A stretch of DNA of 15,596 nt. Origin: Bacteroidota bacterium (lineage in GTDB: Bacteria > Bacteroidota > Bacteroidia > NS11-12g > UBA955). Shown piece after piece: positions 1 through 7,400 of this stretch. The notes beneath the pieces were generated by a model, which had not been told where the DNA came from, searched no databases, and was given only the letters and a program-made list of their open reading frames with translations. The stretch lies in assembly GCA_947450015.1 (NCBI GenBank), contig CANFUB010000031.1:1-15596 (forward strand), written 5' to 3'. Both the position numbers and the translations under genes were made by a program. Position 1 is the stretch's first letter. Every line of letters starts with the position of its first letter.

Positions 1-717
1 CAGTATGGGCACATCGAAAGAGTAATTAATGGGAAGACCTACAACTTTGCTGAACTTTTGGATCTGTGTGCCGCTTCTGAACCCGGGAAAACGTCTCCGT
101 ATCCTATCATATTTGATATGAAGGTTTATTTTCCCGAACTCATGCCAGATATCAAGCCTTCCATCAATTATGGTAAGACAAACAGATTATGGAGTCCATT
201 GCTGCCTAAATTATTTTCGAAGAGAATAGCGAATTTGAATGAATTATTTTTTGGTGGAAAGGGCTGCTCATTCCCTGTTGTGCATATTGATGATTTTTGG
301 GTACATACACAACTTACTCAAATCTTCGGAGACAAGGAATTTATCCTTTATGCTCCTGATCAAAAGGAATTCATGTATCCTGACCCAAACAACCCTCGTA
401 TGAGCTTGGTAAATAATATTCATGAACCAGATTTGGAAAAATTCCCTTTGTTTAAAAATGCAAAAGCCTTAAAGGTAATTGTTCATCCAGGCGAATCAAT
501 CTACATTCCATCAGGATGGTGGCATACCACTTACAGTCACGATTTTAATTTAAGTTACTCTACAGATCATCTGAATGCATGGAACTGGAATATTTTTATG
601 AATGAGAATTATAAAGCTGTAAAGATTAATCATCCGAATCTAGCTTGGATTGTTAAAATATACACTTATACCGTTGGCCGTGTTTTATCAATTCAGGAAT
701 TTTTTCTAAAACCATAA
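1..717 (+). CDS. Cupin_8/JmjC-like Fe(II)/2-oxoglutarate-type oxygenase, 5' end missing
   Basis: The frame is open from the first base, so the N-terminus lies outside the window; 238 codons and the stop are present. A TTG at 58 could be taken for a start, but the residues before it (reading QYGHIERVINGKTYNFAELL) align with the equivalent part of the next gene, so the protein begins upstream. Visible motifs are FFGGKG, then VVHIDD with the HxD pair (His codon 283-285, Asp codon 289-291), then HPGESIYIPSGWWHTT with the distal His at 523-525. This is the 2-His-1-carboxylate iron site of the cupin_8/JmjC-like family, whose characterised members hydroxylate proteins or small molecules using 2-oxoglutarate. 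No signal peptide can be judged. The substrate is unknown. It lies 88 bp upstream of a paralogue on the same strand, so co-transcription is possible. Family assignment is firm; catalytic activity is inferred. Confidence 0.85.
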   Translation, partial: QYGHIERVINGKTYNFAELLDLCAASEPGKTSPYPIIFDMKVYFPELMPDIKPSINYGKTNRLWSPLLPKLFSKRIANLNELFFGGKGCSFPVVHIDDFWVHTQLTQIFGDKEFILYAPDQKEFMYPDPNNPRMSLVNNIHEPDLEKFPLFKNAKALKVIVHPGESIYIPSGWWHTTYSHDFNLSYSTDHLNAWNWNIFMNENYKAVKINHPNLAWIVKIYTYTVGRVLSIQEFFLKP

Positions 718-778
718 GTATTTTCCTTAACTTAGATTGTTGTCTGACTAAAATCATGCACATATATCGGATATAAGA

Positions 779-799
779 TTTATTATTGCATATAATAAA
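779..799. repeat. AT-only inverted repeat just upstream of the second cupin gene
   Basis: Arms TTTATTAT (779-786) and ATAATAAA (792-799) flank the five bases TGCAT, and the repeat ends six bases before the ATG at 806. As RNA it would be a weak A-U hairpin over the ribosome landing area; as DNA it could be an operator. AT-rich DNA produces such repeats by chance, so the role is uncertain. Confidence 0.35.
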
Positions 800-805
800 A
801 CAACT

Positions 806-1690
806 ATGGAGATTATAAGAAAAGCAGATATCAGTTATGAAGACTTTATAAATAATCATTTAAAACCTGGTATACCTCTTATTTTTACCAATGCTACCAA
901 AAATTGGAAAGGAATTGGTCAATTTTCCTTTGAATGGTTCAATGAAAAATTCGGCGAAAGAAAAACAGTTTTTGAAGGCAAGGAATACACCATGAGAGAG
1001 GTTATTGCTTTAGCAGAGCAAAGTACACCTGAGAATCCTTCGCCTTACCCAATGCTGTTCAAGGTGCCTCAGATTTTACCTGAATTATATGATTACATAC
1101 ATCCAATTGACTTGAGTTATGCTATTCCTAATTGGTTAGAAAGTCCTTTTTTTAAAAAGGGACATTGGGGTTATGAAACCGAACTATTTATAGGAGGCAA
1201 GGGTGTCAAATTTCCTTATGTACATTTGGACTATTATCACCTTAGTGCATGGGTAACCATGTTATACGGACAAAAAGAAATTACTGTTTTCCCAAGAGGG
1301 CAGGACCCTTATTTGTATCCTGACTATGCCAATGGTGGTTGGAAGTCAAAATTAAATATCTATGATCCTGACTATGAAAAATATCCTGAATTTAGAAAAG
1401 CTACCCCTATCACATTTATTCTGAATCCTGGCGAAACCCTCTATATTCCTTTTGGAATCTGGCATTCAGCCCATTCCATCACACCTTCAGTTTCGATTGC
1501 CTTCGATCAACTTAGCTCAGTAAATGCAACAGCTTTTGTAAAAGATGTATACAAACTTAAAAAGAAGTTTGGTAAGGCAAAGGCATTTGCCACAGCAGTA
1601 TATGCTTGGCTATGTTGTCAGGTTTGTAGAATTAGTGATGTATTTGGCGTAAAGCGTACCATTCTAAGCGAAAAATACAGAACAAAGTAA
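806..1690 (+). CDS. Cupin_8/JmjC-like Fe(II)/2-oxoglutarate-type oxygenase, complete
   Basis: This is a 294-residue protein, a usual length for single-domain cupin_8/JmjC-like oxygenases. The N-terminal part (about 1-60) contains PGIPLIFTNATKNW, typical of the family's first strand region where a block of the target is recognised. The iron site is H140-x-D142 in YVHLDYY and H220 in IPFGIWHSAH; LNPGETLYIP (206-215) precedes the distal His. Shared blocks with the upstream partial gene include GGKG, YPD, and NPGE/HPGE followed by YIP.G.WH, so the two are diverged tandem paralogues. There is no signal peptide; a cytoplasmic location is likely. The tail after about residue 245 is basic (Lys-rich) and has a hydrophobic stretch, FATAVYAWLCC (261-271). 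ATG 806 is chosen because it is the first in-frame ATG at the right place for a full N-terminal domain; its leader is A-rich with no clear Shine-Dalgarno site. Substrate unknown. Confidence 0.87.
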   Translation: MEIIRKADISYEDFINNHLKPGIPLIFTNATKNWKGIGQFSFEWFNEKFGERKTVFEGKEYTMREVIALAEQSTPENPSPYPMLFKVPQILPELYDYIHPIDLSYAIPNWLESPFFKKGHWGYETELFIGGKGVKFPYVHLDYYHLSAWVTMLYGQKEITVFPRGQDPYLYPDYANGGWKSKLNIYDPDYEKYPEFRKATPITFILNPGETLYIPFGIWHSAHSITPSVSIAFDQLSSVNATAFVKDVYKLKKKFGKAKAFATAVYAWLCCQVCRISDVFGVKRTILSEKYRTK

Positions 1691-1703
1691 ACTTGGTTTA
1701 CTT
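1685..1703. terminator. Compact bidirectional hairpin between convergent genes
   Basis: Arms AAGTAAAC (1685-1692) and GTTTACTT (1696-1703) form a perfect 8-bp stem with the loop TTG. The stem contains the TAA of the cupin gene (1688-1690) and most of the TAA of the convergent methyltransferase gene (1702-1704, minus strand). On the plus strand it is followed by ATTTTCCTTCT, a broken T-tract. The position between convergent genes supports a shared terminator; the low GC makes it weak. Confidence 0.5.
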
Positions 1704-2499
1704 ATTTTCCTTCTCTAGATTTTAGCAAATTATAGATATCATTTCTGATAAAAGTCCTTTTGTATCCGCGATTTGAGTATACCATTTTATATCCTGCGTT
1801 GAGGATAAGATTCGTAGATTTTTTAATTCGCCATAAGTAGGATATTCCCTTGTGATTTTGACTTTCATCGTATTCCACAAGTATCATTTTAACATCTAGC
1901 TTGTCTTCTATGATGGTCTCAATTACTCTGTATTCGGCACCTTCAATTTCTATTTTAACAATATCAAGACTTGTGTGGTTGTATTCCTTCATTATATTGG
2001 AAATACGGTCAACGTTGGCTTCAATGAAATTGTCTGACTTCTGTAAATTTAGGATAGAATGCGAGGCGTAGTTTTCGCGTGTTGGTTCATAGAATTTGAC
2101 AGTGGTAGCGGCATCCCATATGCCTAATTCTATGTACTTAATGGTATCAAATTCTTCCTTTGTTATACGGTAGTTAAAGGGTCGCTTTTGATCGGCTCCA
2201 ACTGTTAGTGTTTTTCCTTGTGACAAGGCTTCTTTTAAAGCATTGTAATGATTTTTACCTTCTGGCATCGGATCGAAAATAAAAACCTTACTATTGTACA
2301 TCACCACTAATTCTGTATCAAATGAAATATCGATACCAGCGCCTATACAATAACATACGGAATTCTCGTTTAGAAAGTTGTCAGGTATCATATAGAATCC
2401 ATGCATGAACCCGACACTTATTAGGTTGGATAGTGGTGTGTATCTGGAATATTCATGTACTCCAAATATTTTTTTTATTATTATTTTTATCTTATCCAT
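1702..2499 (-). CDS. FkbM-family SAM-dependent methyltransferase (divergent copy)
   Basis: This is a 265-residue protein. The SAM-binding motif I region reads CYCIGAGIDISFDTEL (49-64), with GAG in place of the more usual DVGANxG. The second-strand acidic position is in FIFDPMP (74-80), D-P rather than the common E-P. The family signature near the catalytic face, KIEIEGAEYRVI (182-193), matches the FkbM block K-I-D/E-x-E/Q-G-x-E. FkbM-type enzymes are O-methyltransferases acting on sugars, polyketides and similar acceptors; the acceptor here is unknown. There is no signal peptide, so it is probably cytoplasmic. It is the last of three consecutive FkbM genes on the minus strand, 135 bp after the previous one, and it has its own candidate -7 element at 2552-2559. 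Its motif I and overall sequence differ most from the other two, so it probably acts on a different substrate (inference). Confidence 0.83.
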   Translation of the reverse strand: MDKIKIIIKKIFGVHEYSRYTPLSNLISVGFMHGFYMIPDNFLNENSVCYCIGAGIDISFDTELVVMYNSKVFIFDPMPEGKNHYNALKEALSQGKTLTVGADQKRPFNYRITKEEFDTIKYIELGIWDAATTVKFYEPTRENYASHSILNLQKSDNFIEANVDRISNIMKEYNHTSLDIVKIEIEGAEYRVIETIIEDKLDVKMILVEYDESQNHKGISYLWRIKKSTNLILNAGYKMVYSNRGYKRTFIRNDIYNLLKSREGK

Positions 2500-2551
2500 G
2501 AATTAATAAAGTGTTTTACAGATGGTATTGTAACGAATGACTTGTTAAATT

Positions 2552-2559
2552 CAAATGTA
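2552..2559 (-). promoter_or_regulatory. Candidate Bacteroidota -7 element (TACATTTG)
   Basis: Read on the minus strand this is TACATTTG, an exact match to the Bacteroidota TAnnTTTG consensus. It lies about 50 bases upstream of the ATG at 2499. No TTG is found at the expected -33 spacing, so the call rests on one half-site. Confidence 0.4.
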
Positions 2560-2634
2560 AAGGTTTGCTGTTGAATAAAAAAGTTCAACTAATTAATAAA
2601 AAAAGTGCTTAAAATTATTGTCTAAAGTAACGCG

Positions 2635-3447
2635 CTACAATTTCGTATTTCTGATATAAATATCTCCAAATCGATACCAAATGAATTCCTGTGTTTTGAT
2701 GAGTTCATACAATTCCTGAACAGTCAGCCATTTATCCTTAGCAAATTTTGTTTCCTCACCAATGGTAAAATTACATTCAATATCAGGATTGATTGATTTG
2801 ATTCTATCTATACATTCAACAATTTTGTTCGATTGTTCTGGTACGGTGAACTCAATTGAAATCATTTTGATTGGCTGTGAAAGTCCATTTAATACTTCAA
2901 GTTCATACCCTTCGACATCAATTTTAATAAAGGAAGGCTTGCCATATTCTTTGATGAGATTATCTAAAGTAGTCATCTCTACTTCAATTGTTTTATCCCA
3001 ATCATTTTGTGAAAATCTATCTACTTTTACTGAATTAATCCATTCATCTGAAAAGGAGGAAATCGCGCTGGTATTAGTAGAGATGTGAAATTTCCTTACA
3101 CATTCCTTCTCGCAAAGCCCCTTTGTAACAAGGGTTATTTTGTTGCCAAATTTCCATTTTAGAAGTCTATAACAAGGCTCTTGTGGCTCAACTGCAACCA
3201 CTTTTGCCCCAAGTTGAAGGAAGGGTGTAATGCGGTTCCCAACATTGGCACCAACATCAAAGCATAACTCACCCTTCGCTAAAAACCCTTCGAAAAAAGA
3301 TTTCCTATTTAAGGTAAGTTCACGCTCTTTGGTAGATAAACGATCAGAAAGATCTTTTAATTTTAATGATGTTTCAACACCAATTGTCTGTTTTATGATT
3401 TTTTTGGCCTTTGTCCAAGCCTTTTTACTGTTTGCAAGATTTATCAT
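2635..3447 (-). CDS. FkbM-family SAM-dependent methyltransferase
   Basis: This is a 270-residue protein. Motif I is LCFDVGANVGNRI (61-73), a textbook SAM-binding loop; the second-strand acid is in VVAVEPQEPCYRLL (83-96); the FkbM signature is FIKIDVEGYELEVL (173-186). The preceding TTLDNLIKEYG (159-169), leading into the catalytic block, is also typical of the family. About 50 residues before motif I are Lys-rich and probably helical. Predicted cytoplasmic; it transfers a methyl group from SAM, probably to a sugar or lipid-linked acceptor that cannot be named. It lies 126 bp downstream of the third FkbM gene and 135 bp upstream of the first on the same strand. No TAnnTTTG element is visible ahead of it, so it may be read through from the gene at 4281. 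The ATG at 3445-3447 is the first in the frame that gives the full N-terminus. Confidence 0.9.
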   Translation of the reverse strand: MINLANSKKAWTKAKKIIKQTIGVETSLKLKDLSDRLSTKERELTLNRKSFFEGFLAKGELCFDVGANVGNRITPFLQLGAKVVAVEPQEPCYRLLKWKFGNKITLVTKGLCEKECVRKFHISTNTSAISSFSDEWINSVKVDRFSQNDWDKTIEVEMTTLDNLIKEYGKPSFIKIDVEGYELEVLNGLSQPIKMISIEFTVPEQSNKIVECIDRIKSINPDIECNFTIGEETKFAKDKWLTVQELYELIKTQEFIWYRFGDIYIRNTKL

Positions 3448-3501
3448 ATATATTCTTAAATTGTTAAATAATAAAGTTTATCTCCTAAATAATATTATTA
3501 A

Positions 3502-3519
3502 TTAGCTTAATTTAGCTAA
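3502..3519 (-). terminator. Weak hairpin between FkbM genes
   Basis: Arms TTAGCT (3502-3507) and AGCTAA (3514-3519) with a six-base loop lie between the stop at 3574 and the next start at 3447. On the minus strand an AT-rich run follows but no clean U-tract. It could attenuate read-through or be chance. Confidence 0.2.
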
Positions 3520-3573
3520 GAATCTGATGTTAGTATGTATTAGTCTTTTAAATTTAATTGAAAGATTAATAAC

Positions 3574-4281
3574 CTATCGTCTTACAAAAATACCATCTAC
3601 TTGCAATAATTGTCCACTATCAGAATCTCCGAAACCATTCTCCAAAGAGAACAATTGATAGCCTCTAGCATCTAAATAATTAATCATTTCAGTCATCATT
3701 AACTCGCTTTCGTAAAGCTGTACGATAGACATTTCAAGTTGTATAATTTTTATTTTAGGAAGTGATTCGATTGCACCATCAATCACATTTTTTTCATATC
3801 CTTGGGTGTCTATTTTAAGCATTACATTATCAGTAGGAGCGCACATCGAACTGAATATGGTATCCAATTTCTTTATTTCAATTTCTTCTTGTGATATAAA
3901 GCGTGATTCTGGGGCACTGTTAAGATGCTGCGGGAGCATGTTGAGAATTGAACTACTGAATGAATTTCCTGCAATATTAATAACACTTTTTGTGTCTTCA
4001 TTACCCAAAGCATAATTGTTCAATATCCAGTTTTTGTCCTTCTGAGCAGAAATTTTCAATTCACTGAAAGCACTTTTTAACGGCTCGAAGGAAATTATTT
4101 TTTTTGTGTAGCCGAATTCACGCATGCTAAGTGCATATCCACCATTGTTTGCGCCAACATCTAAAACGAGATTGATATGATTGTCGTTAATGATTTTAAT
4201 TCTCCGCAAATAGTCTCCATCAGGAAATCTTCTTATCTGAAAACCTGCCTTTTTTAATGTCTTTTTTAATAGCTCTTTCAT
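3574..4281 (-). CDS. FkbM-family SAM-dependent methyltransferase
   Basis: This is a 235-residue protein, the shortest and most canonical of the three. Motif I is LVLDVGANNGGYAL (38-51); the second-strand acid is in IISFEPLKSAF (62-72); the signature is MLKIDTQGYEKNVI (154-167), with the T-Q-G variant common in FkbM proteins found in glycan clusters. The C-terminus, QLLQVDGIFVRR (224-235), with D-G-hydrophobic-F as the final strand, is also typical, so the protein is complete. Predicted cytoplasmic O-methyltransferase using SAM; acceptor unknown, a sugar hydroxyl being the most frequent known type. The ATG at 4279-4281 follows an AT-rich leader with a candidate -7 element at 4332-4339. It is the first gene of the three-gene FkbM run and is insulated from the giant upstream gene by the strong terminator at 4432-4467, so transcription probably restarts here. 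Confidence 0.92.
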   Translation of the reverse strand: MKELLKKTLKKAGFQIRRFPDGDYLRRIKIINDNHINLVLDVGANNGGYALSMREFGYTKKIISFEPLKSAFSELKISAQKDKNWILNNYALGNEDTKSVINIAGNSFSSSILNMLPQHLNSAPESRFISQEEIEIKKLDTIFSSMCAPTDNVMLKIDTQGYEKNVIDGAIESLPKIKIIQLEMSIVQLYESELMMTEMINYLDARGYQLFSLENGFGDSDSGQLLQVDGIFVRR

Positions 4282-4331
4282 GTGATTTAATGTTTTCTGT
4301 TTGTATGTTATTTTTATTGGTTTTTGGAATG

Positions 4332-4339
4332 CAAATATA
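4332..4339 (-). promoter_or_regulatory. Candidate Bacteroidota -7 element (TATATTTG)
   Basis: The minus-strand reading TATATTTG fits TAnnTTTG and lies about 50 bases upstream of the ATG at 4281 and downstream of the strong terminator. No clear -33 TTG was found. It would drive the three-gene FkbM run. Confidence 0.4.
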
Positions 4340-4431
4340 TTTAATTGTGGTTAATTTAGACTATTAACTTGTTTATTACTAATTTCTAATGTCATCTATT
4401 ATTATTTTAAGTGATTACCATAAACGAAAAA

Positions 4432-4467
4432 ACGCTGTTCCTTGTCCAAAGGGACAAGGAACAGCGT
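4432..4467 (-). terminator. Strong intrinsic terminator of the giant secreted-protein gene
   Basis: A perfect 16-bp stem is formed by 4432-4447 and 4452-4467, with a four-base loop. On the minus strand the stem is followed by a run of T residues (TTTTTTCG), the expected U-tract. It starts about 30 bases after the stop of the 1611-residue gene. On the plus strand there is no T-tract, so it is directional. Confidence 0.93.
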
Positions 4468-4497
4468 CGTTATGAATATTGAAAATTTGAATAAATT

Positions 4498-7400
4498 TTA
4501 TTGTATTATTACTTTCCCTTTAAGTAGTTGTTGACTGGTCAATAACTGAACAGTGTAAACACCTTTAGCAAAATTGGTCATATCAATTGGCTCTCCATTG
4601 TATGCTGCGGTGTAAACTACAGCACCCAAGGCGTTGCTTATTGATATTTCACCTGAATTGATGTACTGCGACTTTAGTTCAATAATACCTGTAGATGGAT
4701 TTGGAACTATCTCTATCTTCTGAGTAAGTAAATAGTTTAATCCAATAGTCAAACAATTGTATGGATCTGAAGTTGAACTACAACTGTTGCCATCTGACAC
4801 CTTCACGGTGTATTTACCATTTTGAGTCGCTGTGTAGGTTCTAGCTGTTGCACCTTGAATTATTACATCATTGAAATACCATTGGTTACCGTTTGCTGAA
4901 CTAGAGGTTAGAACATCTCCTATAACATTTATCTTTGGGATCTCTGGTAAAGCATTTACGTTAACACTTGTAATAGGTGATGCAGAGAAACACTCATTGG
5001 CATCTTTGGTTATAACCATGTAATCATCGGCAGCATCAACAGTAATACTTTGGGTTGTTTCGTTGTTACTCCACAAATATGAAACCGCAGGACTTGCTGT
5101 AAGTGTCACTGATTCACCCTGACAAATGCTTGTTGATCCGCTAGGTGTAATGTCTGTTTTTGGGACTATATTAGCTTTTAGAGGTACTTTGGTAGATGTA
5201 TTATAACATCCATTTGCATCTCCTACTTTTACAGAATAATCTCCGGAAATGACAGCCTTAATACTTTGTGTTGTTGCATTGTTGTTCCATAAATATGAAT
5301 TAGCAGATGAAGATGTTAGGGTGATGGTGTCTCCCATACAGAATACGGTTGCCTTATCTGTCGTTACAGTTGGAACAGTTGGTAATGGATTAACGGAAAT
5401 CTGAACTGGCGCTTTAGGAAGTGAGGTACAACCTAAGGCATCTTTGACAATTAATGAAACGAGTCCAGGATCCTTAAGTGTAATTTTATTGGAAGTTGCA
5501 TTGTTGCTCCATAAATATGAATTGGCATTGCTGGCAGTTAAGGTTACTGAATCGCCTTGGCAAAAGGTGGTTGCGCCACTTGCAGTAATAGTCGCCACAG
5601 GCAGTTGATTAACAGTAATTTTAGCGGTATCAGAAGGAAGTGGGCATCCATTATTATCTTTGGCAATTACAACAAAATTGCCTGTGTTTTTAACAACTAT
5701 ACTTTGTGTTGTGGCATTATTGCTCCATAAATAGGTTGTTGAATTACTTGAAGTAAGTGTTACTGAATCTCCCTGACAGAATTTATTTGCACCTGAAATA
5801 GTTATTTCAGGGATTGCAGGTGCAACAGTAAAAAATTTGAGTTTTTCAACATTAATTGCTTTAAATGTATTTGGATAAACACTTGAAGTTGTAAAATAAA
5901 ACTTGATGGTAGCAGGTTGTTTCCAATCGCTAGTTGGGTCGAACGCGGTCGTATTAATTGGCGCAAAATCGCCATACTGAAAATTGATTCCATTGGCATC
6001 AACTGTAATCGCAAAAGGCTGGGGTTTGTTGGAAATCAGTGCCATTTCTCCTGCAGGTTTATTTACTACTTCTAATCCATTGAACTTAATTGAGGTTGGA
6101 TTTTTGCCTGCCCATAATCTTTCGTTGGTTATACGACTAATGACCTTGCCTTTGCCGTCTAAAATATCGAAGAAACCTCCAAAGTTATTACCTAGAAAAT
6201 TAGGGTCGTTTCCTGCGAAACTTAGATTGCCTGCGATCGTCCATTTGCTAAGACATGGTATTACCTTTCCTAAATCGCGCGTTACAGCATTCGTGCCAGT
6301 AGAATTACTAAATTTAATCCATACATCTGGATTGTCCTTTTGAAGCGATCTGAGTCCAACATTTACATGCCAGTTATTATCTTCTTTTGCTGGATTTCTG
6401 TTCCAACCATACATCCCATCCTCTAAAATTGTTCTGCTTCCAAGTCCTTCCATTAGGTCGACACCATCAGAAGTATAAACAGGGAATTCAGCAGGGTACA
6501 ATGCGCTGGTAGGAATTATCTGTTTAGCTTGTGATGAACTTGACCATGACAATGCAGCGGTTCCTCCATTAATTTCCATTTTAATGCTATATTTTTTTCC
6601 TCCTTCCAACTTAATTGTTGAAGAAGTATACTCGGTGTTTGAATTACCTGCCCATTGTGTGATAATAAGGTTACCATCTACCCATAATTTAACACCTTTG
6701 CTAACGGTTGTATAAAAAGTATACGCTTGCGTATAGGCTGGTTGAACATAGCCACTCCACCTTGTTGAAGTGTTGGTTGTATTACTAATTACAACAGGAA
6801 GTGAATTATTATTGACTGTAGCATCTACACGTGTAGTTTTGCGATTAAAACTGTTTAAGTATTTACCATCGAAATAGGTAGCAGTGAGTCCACCAGTGGT
6901 TATCGTATAACTTAGGGTTGCTGTTTGTTCTTGAATAGAATTGAGGTTTGTTATTTTCCAGCGGTGCAGACCAGAATGCACAGCCTCGTCATTGTGGTAG
7001 ACATAAAGATCGTTCCCAACTTTCACAACTGTAGATGAAAAGACATTTCCAGCTAGCATTGGTGGTGCATCCCAGTCCATCAAGCGGGCATCTGCAGTGG
7101 TAATGCCGAATTGAGAAACTAACAAACCATTATCATACACGTGGTTCCATTTATTGGTTTGTCCACCACCCCAGAATTCACCGTGATAGTTCCAAAAAAT
7201 ATTTTTATCAATCGTATATACATTGCTTCCGCCAATTTTTACATCATTTCCAATATCATAACTACCATCTGGTGGGTATTCGCCTTTGTATTGGTCGCCT
7301 GCATTTGGAGCAGATTCACCAAAAGTAGCCATTGCGGTCTTCCACAAGAATTTGTTATCGCCCACTTTGACACCCCCTAAGTGGTATCCGCCTTTGAGAC

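Noticed and set aside
58..60. TTG as the start of the first protein
   Set aside because: The frame is open to base 1 and the upstream residues align with the N-terminal part of the paralogous gene at 806, so the true start is outside the window.
653..859. Minus-strand open frame of 68 codons
   Set aside because: It overlaps the end of the first cupin gene and the start of the second and has no recognisable protein features; the plus-strand genes explain the region.
2762..3088. Plus-strand open frame of 108 codons inside the second FkbM gene
   Set aside because: It is antisense to a clear methyltransferase with all motifs in frame; low-complexity Ser/Ile-rich product.
4948..5814. Regularly spaced repeats as a CRISPR array
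   Set aside because: The period is about 220 bases, the repeats are in coding frame and encode Ig-like units; there are no short identical repeats with unique spacers.
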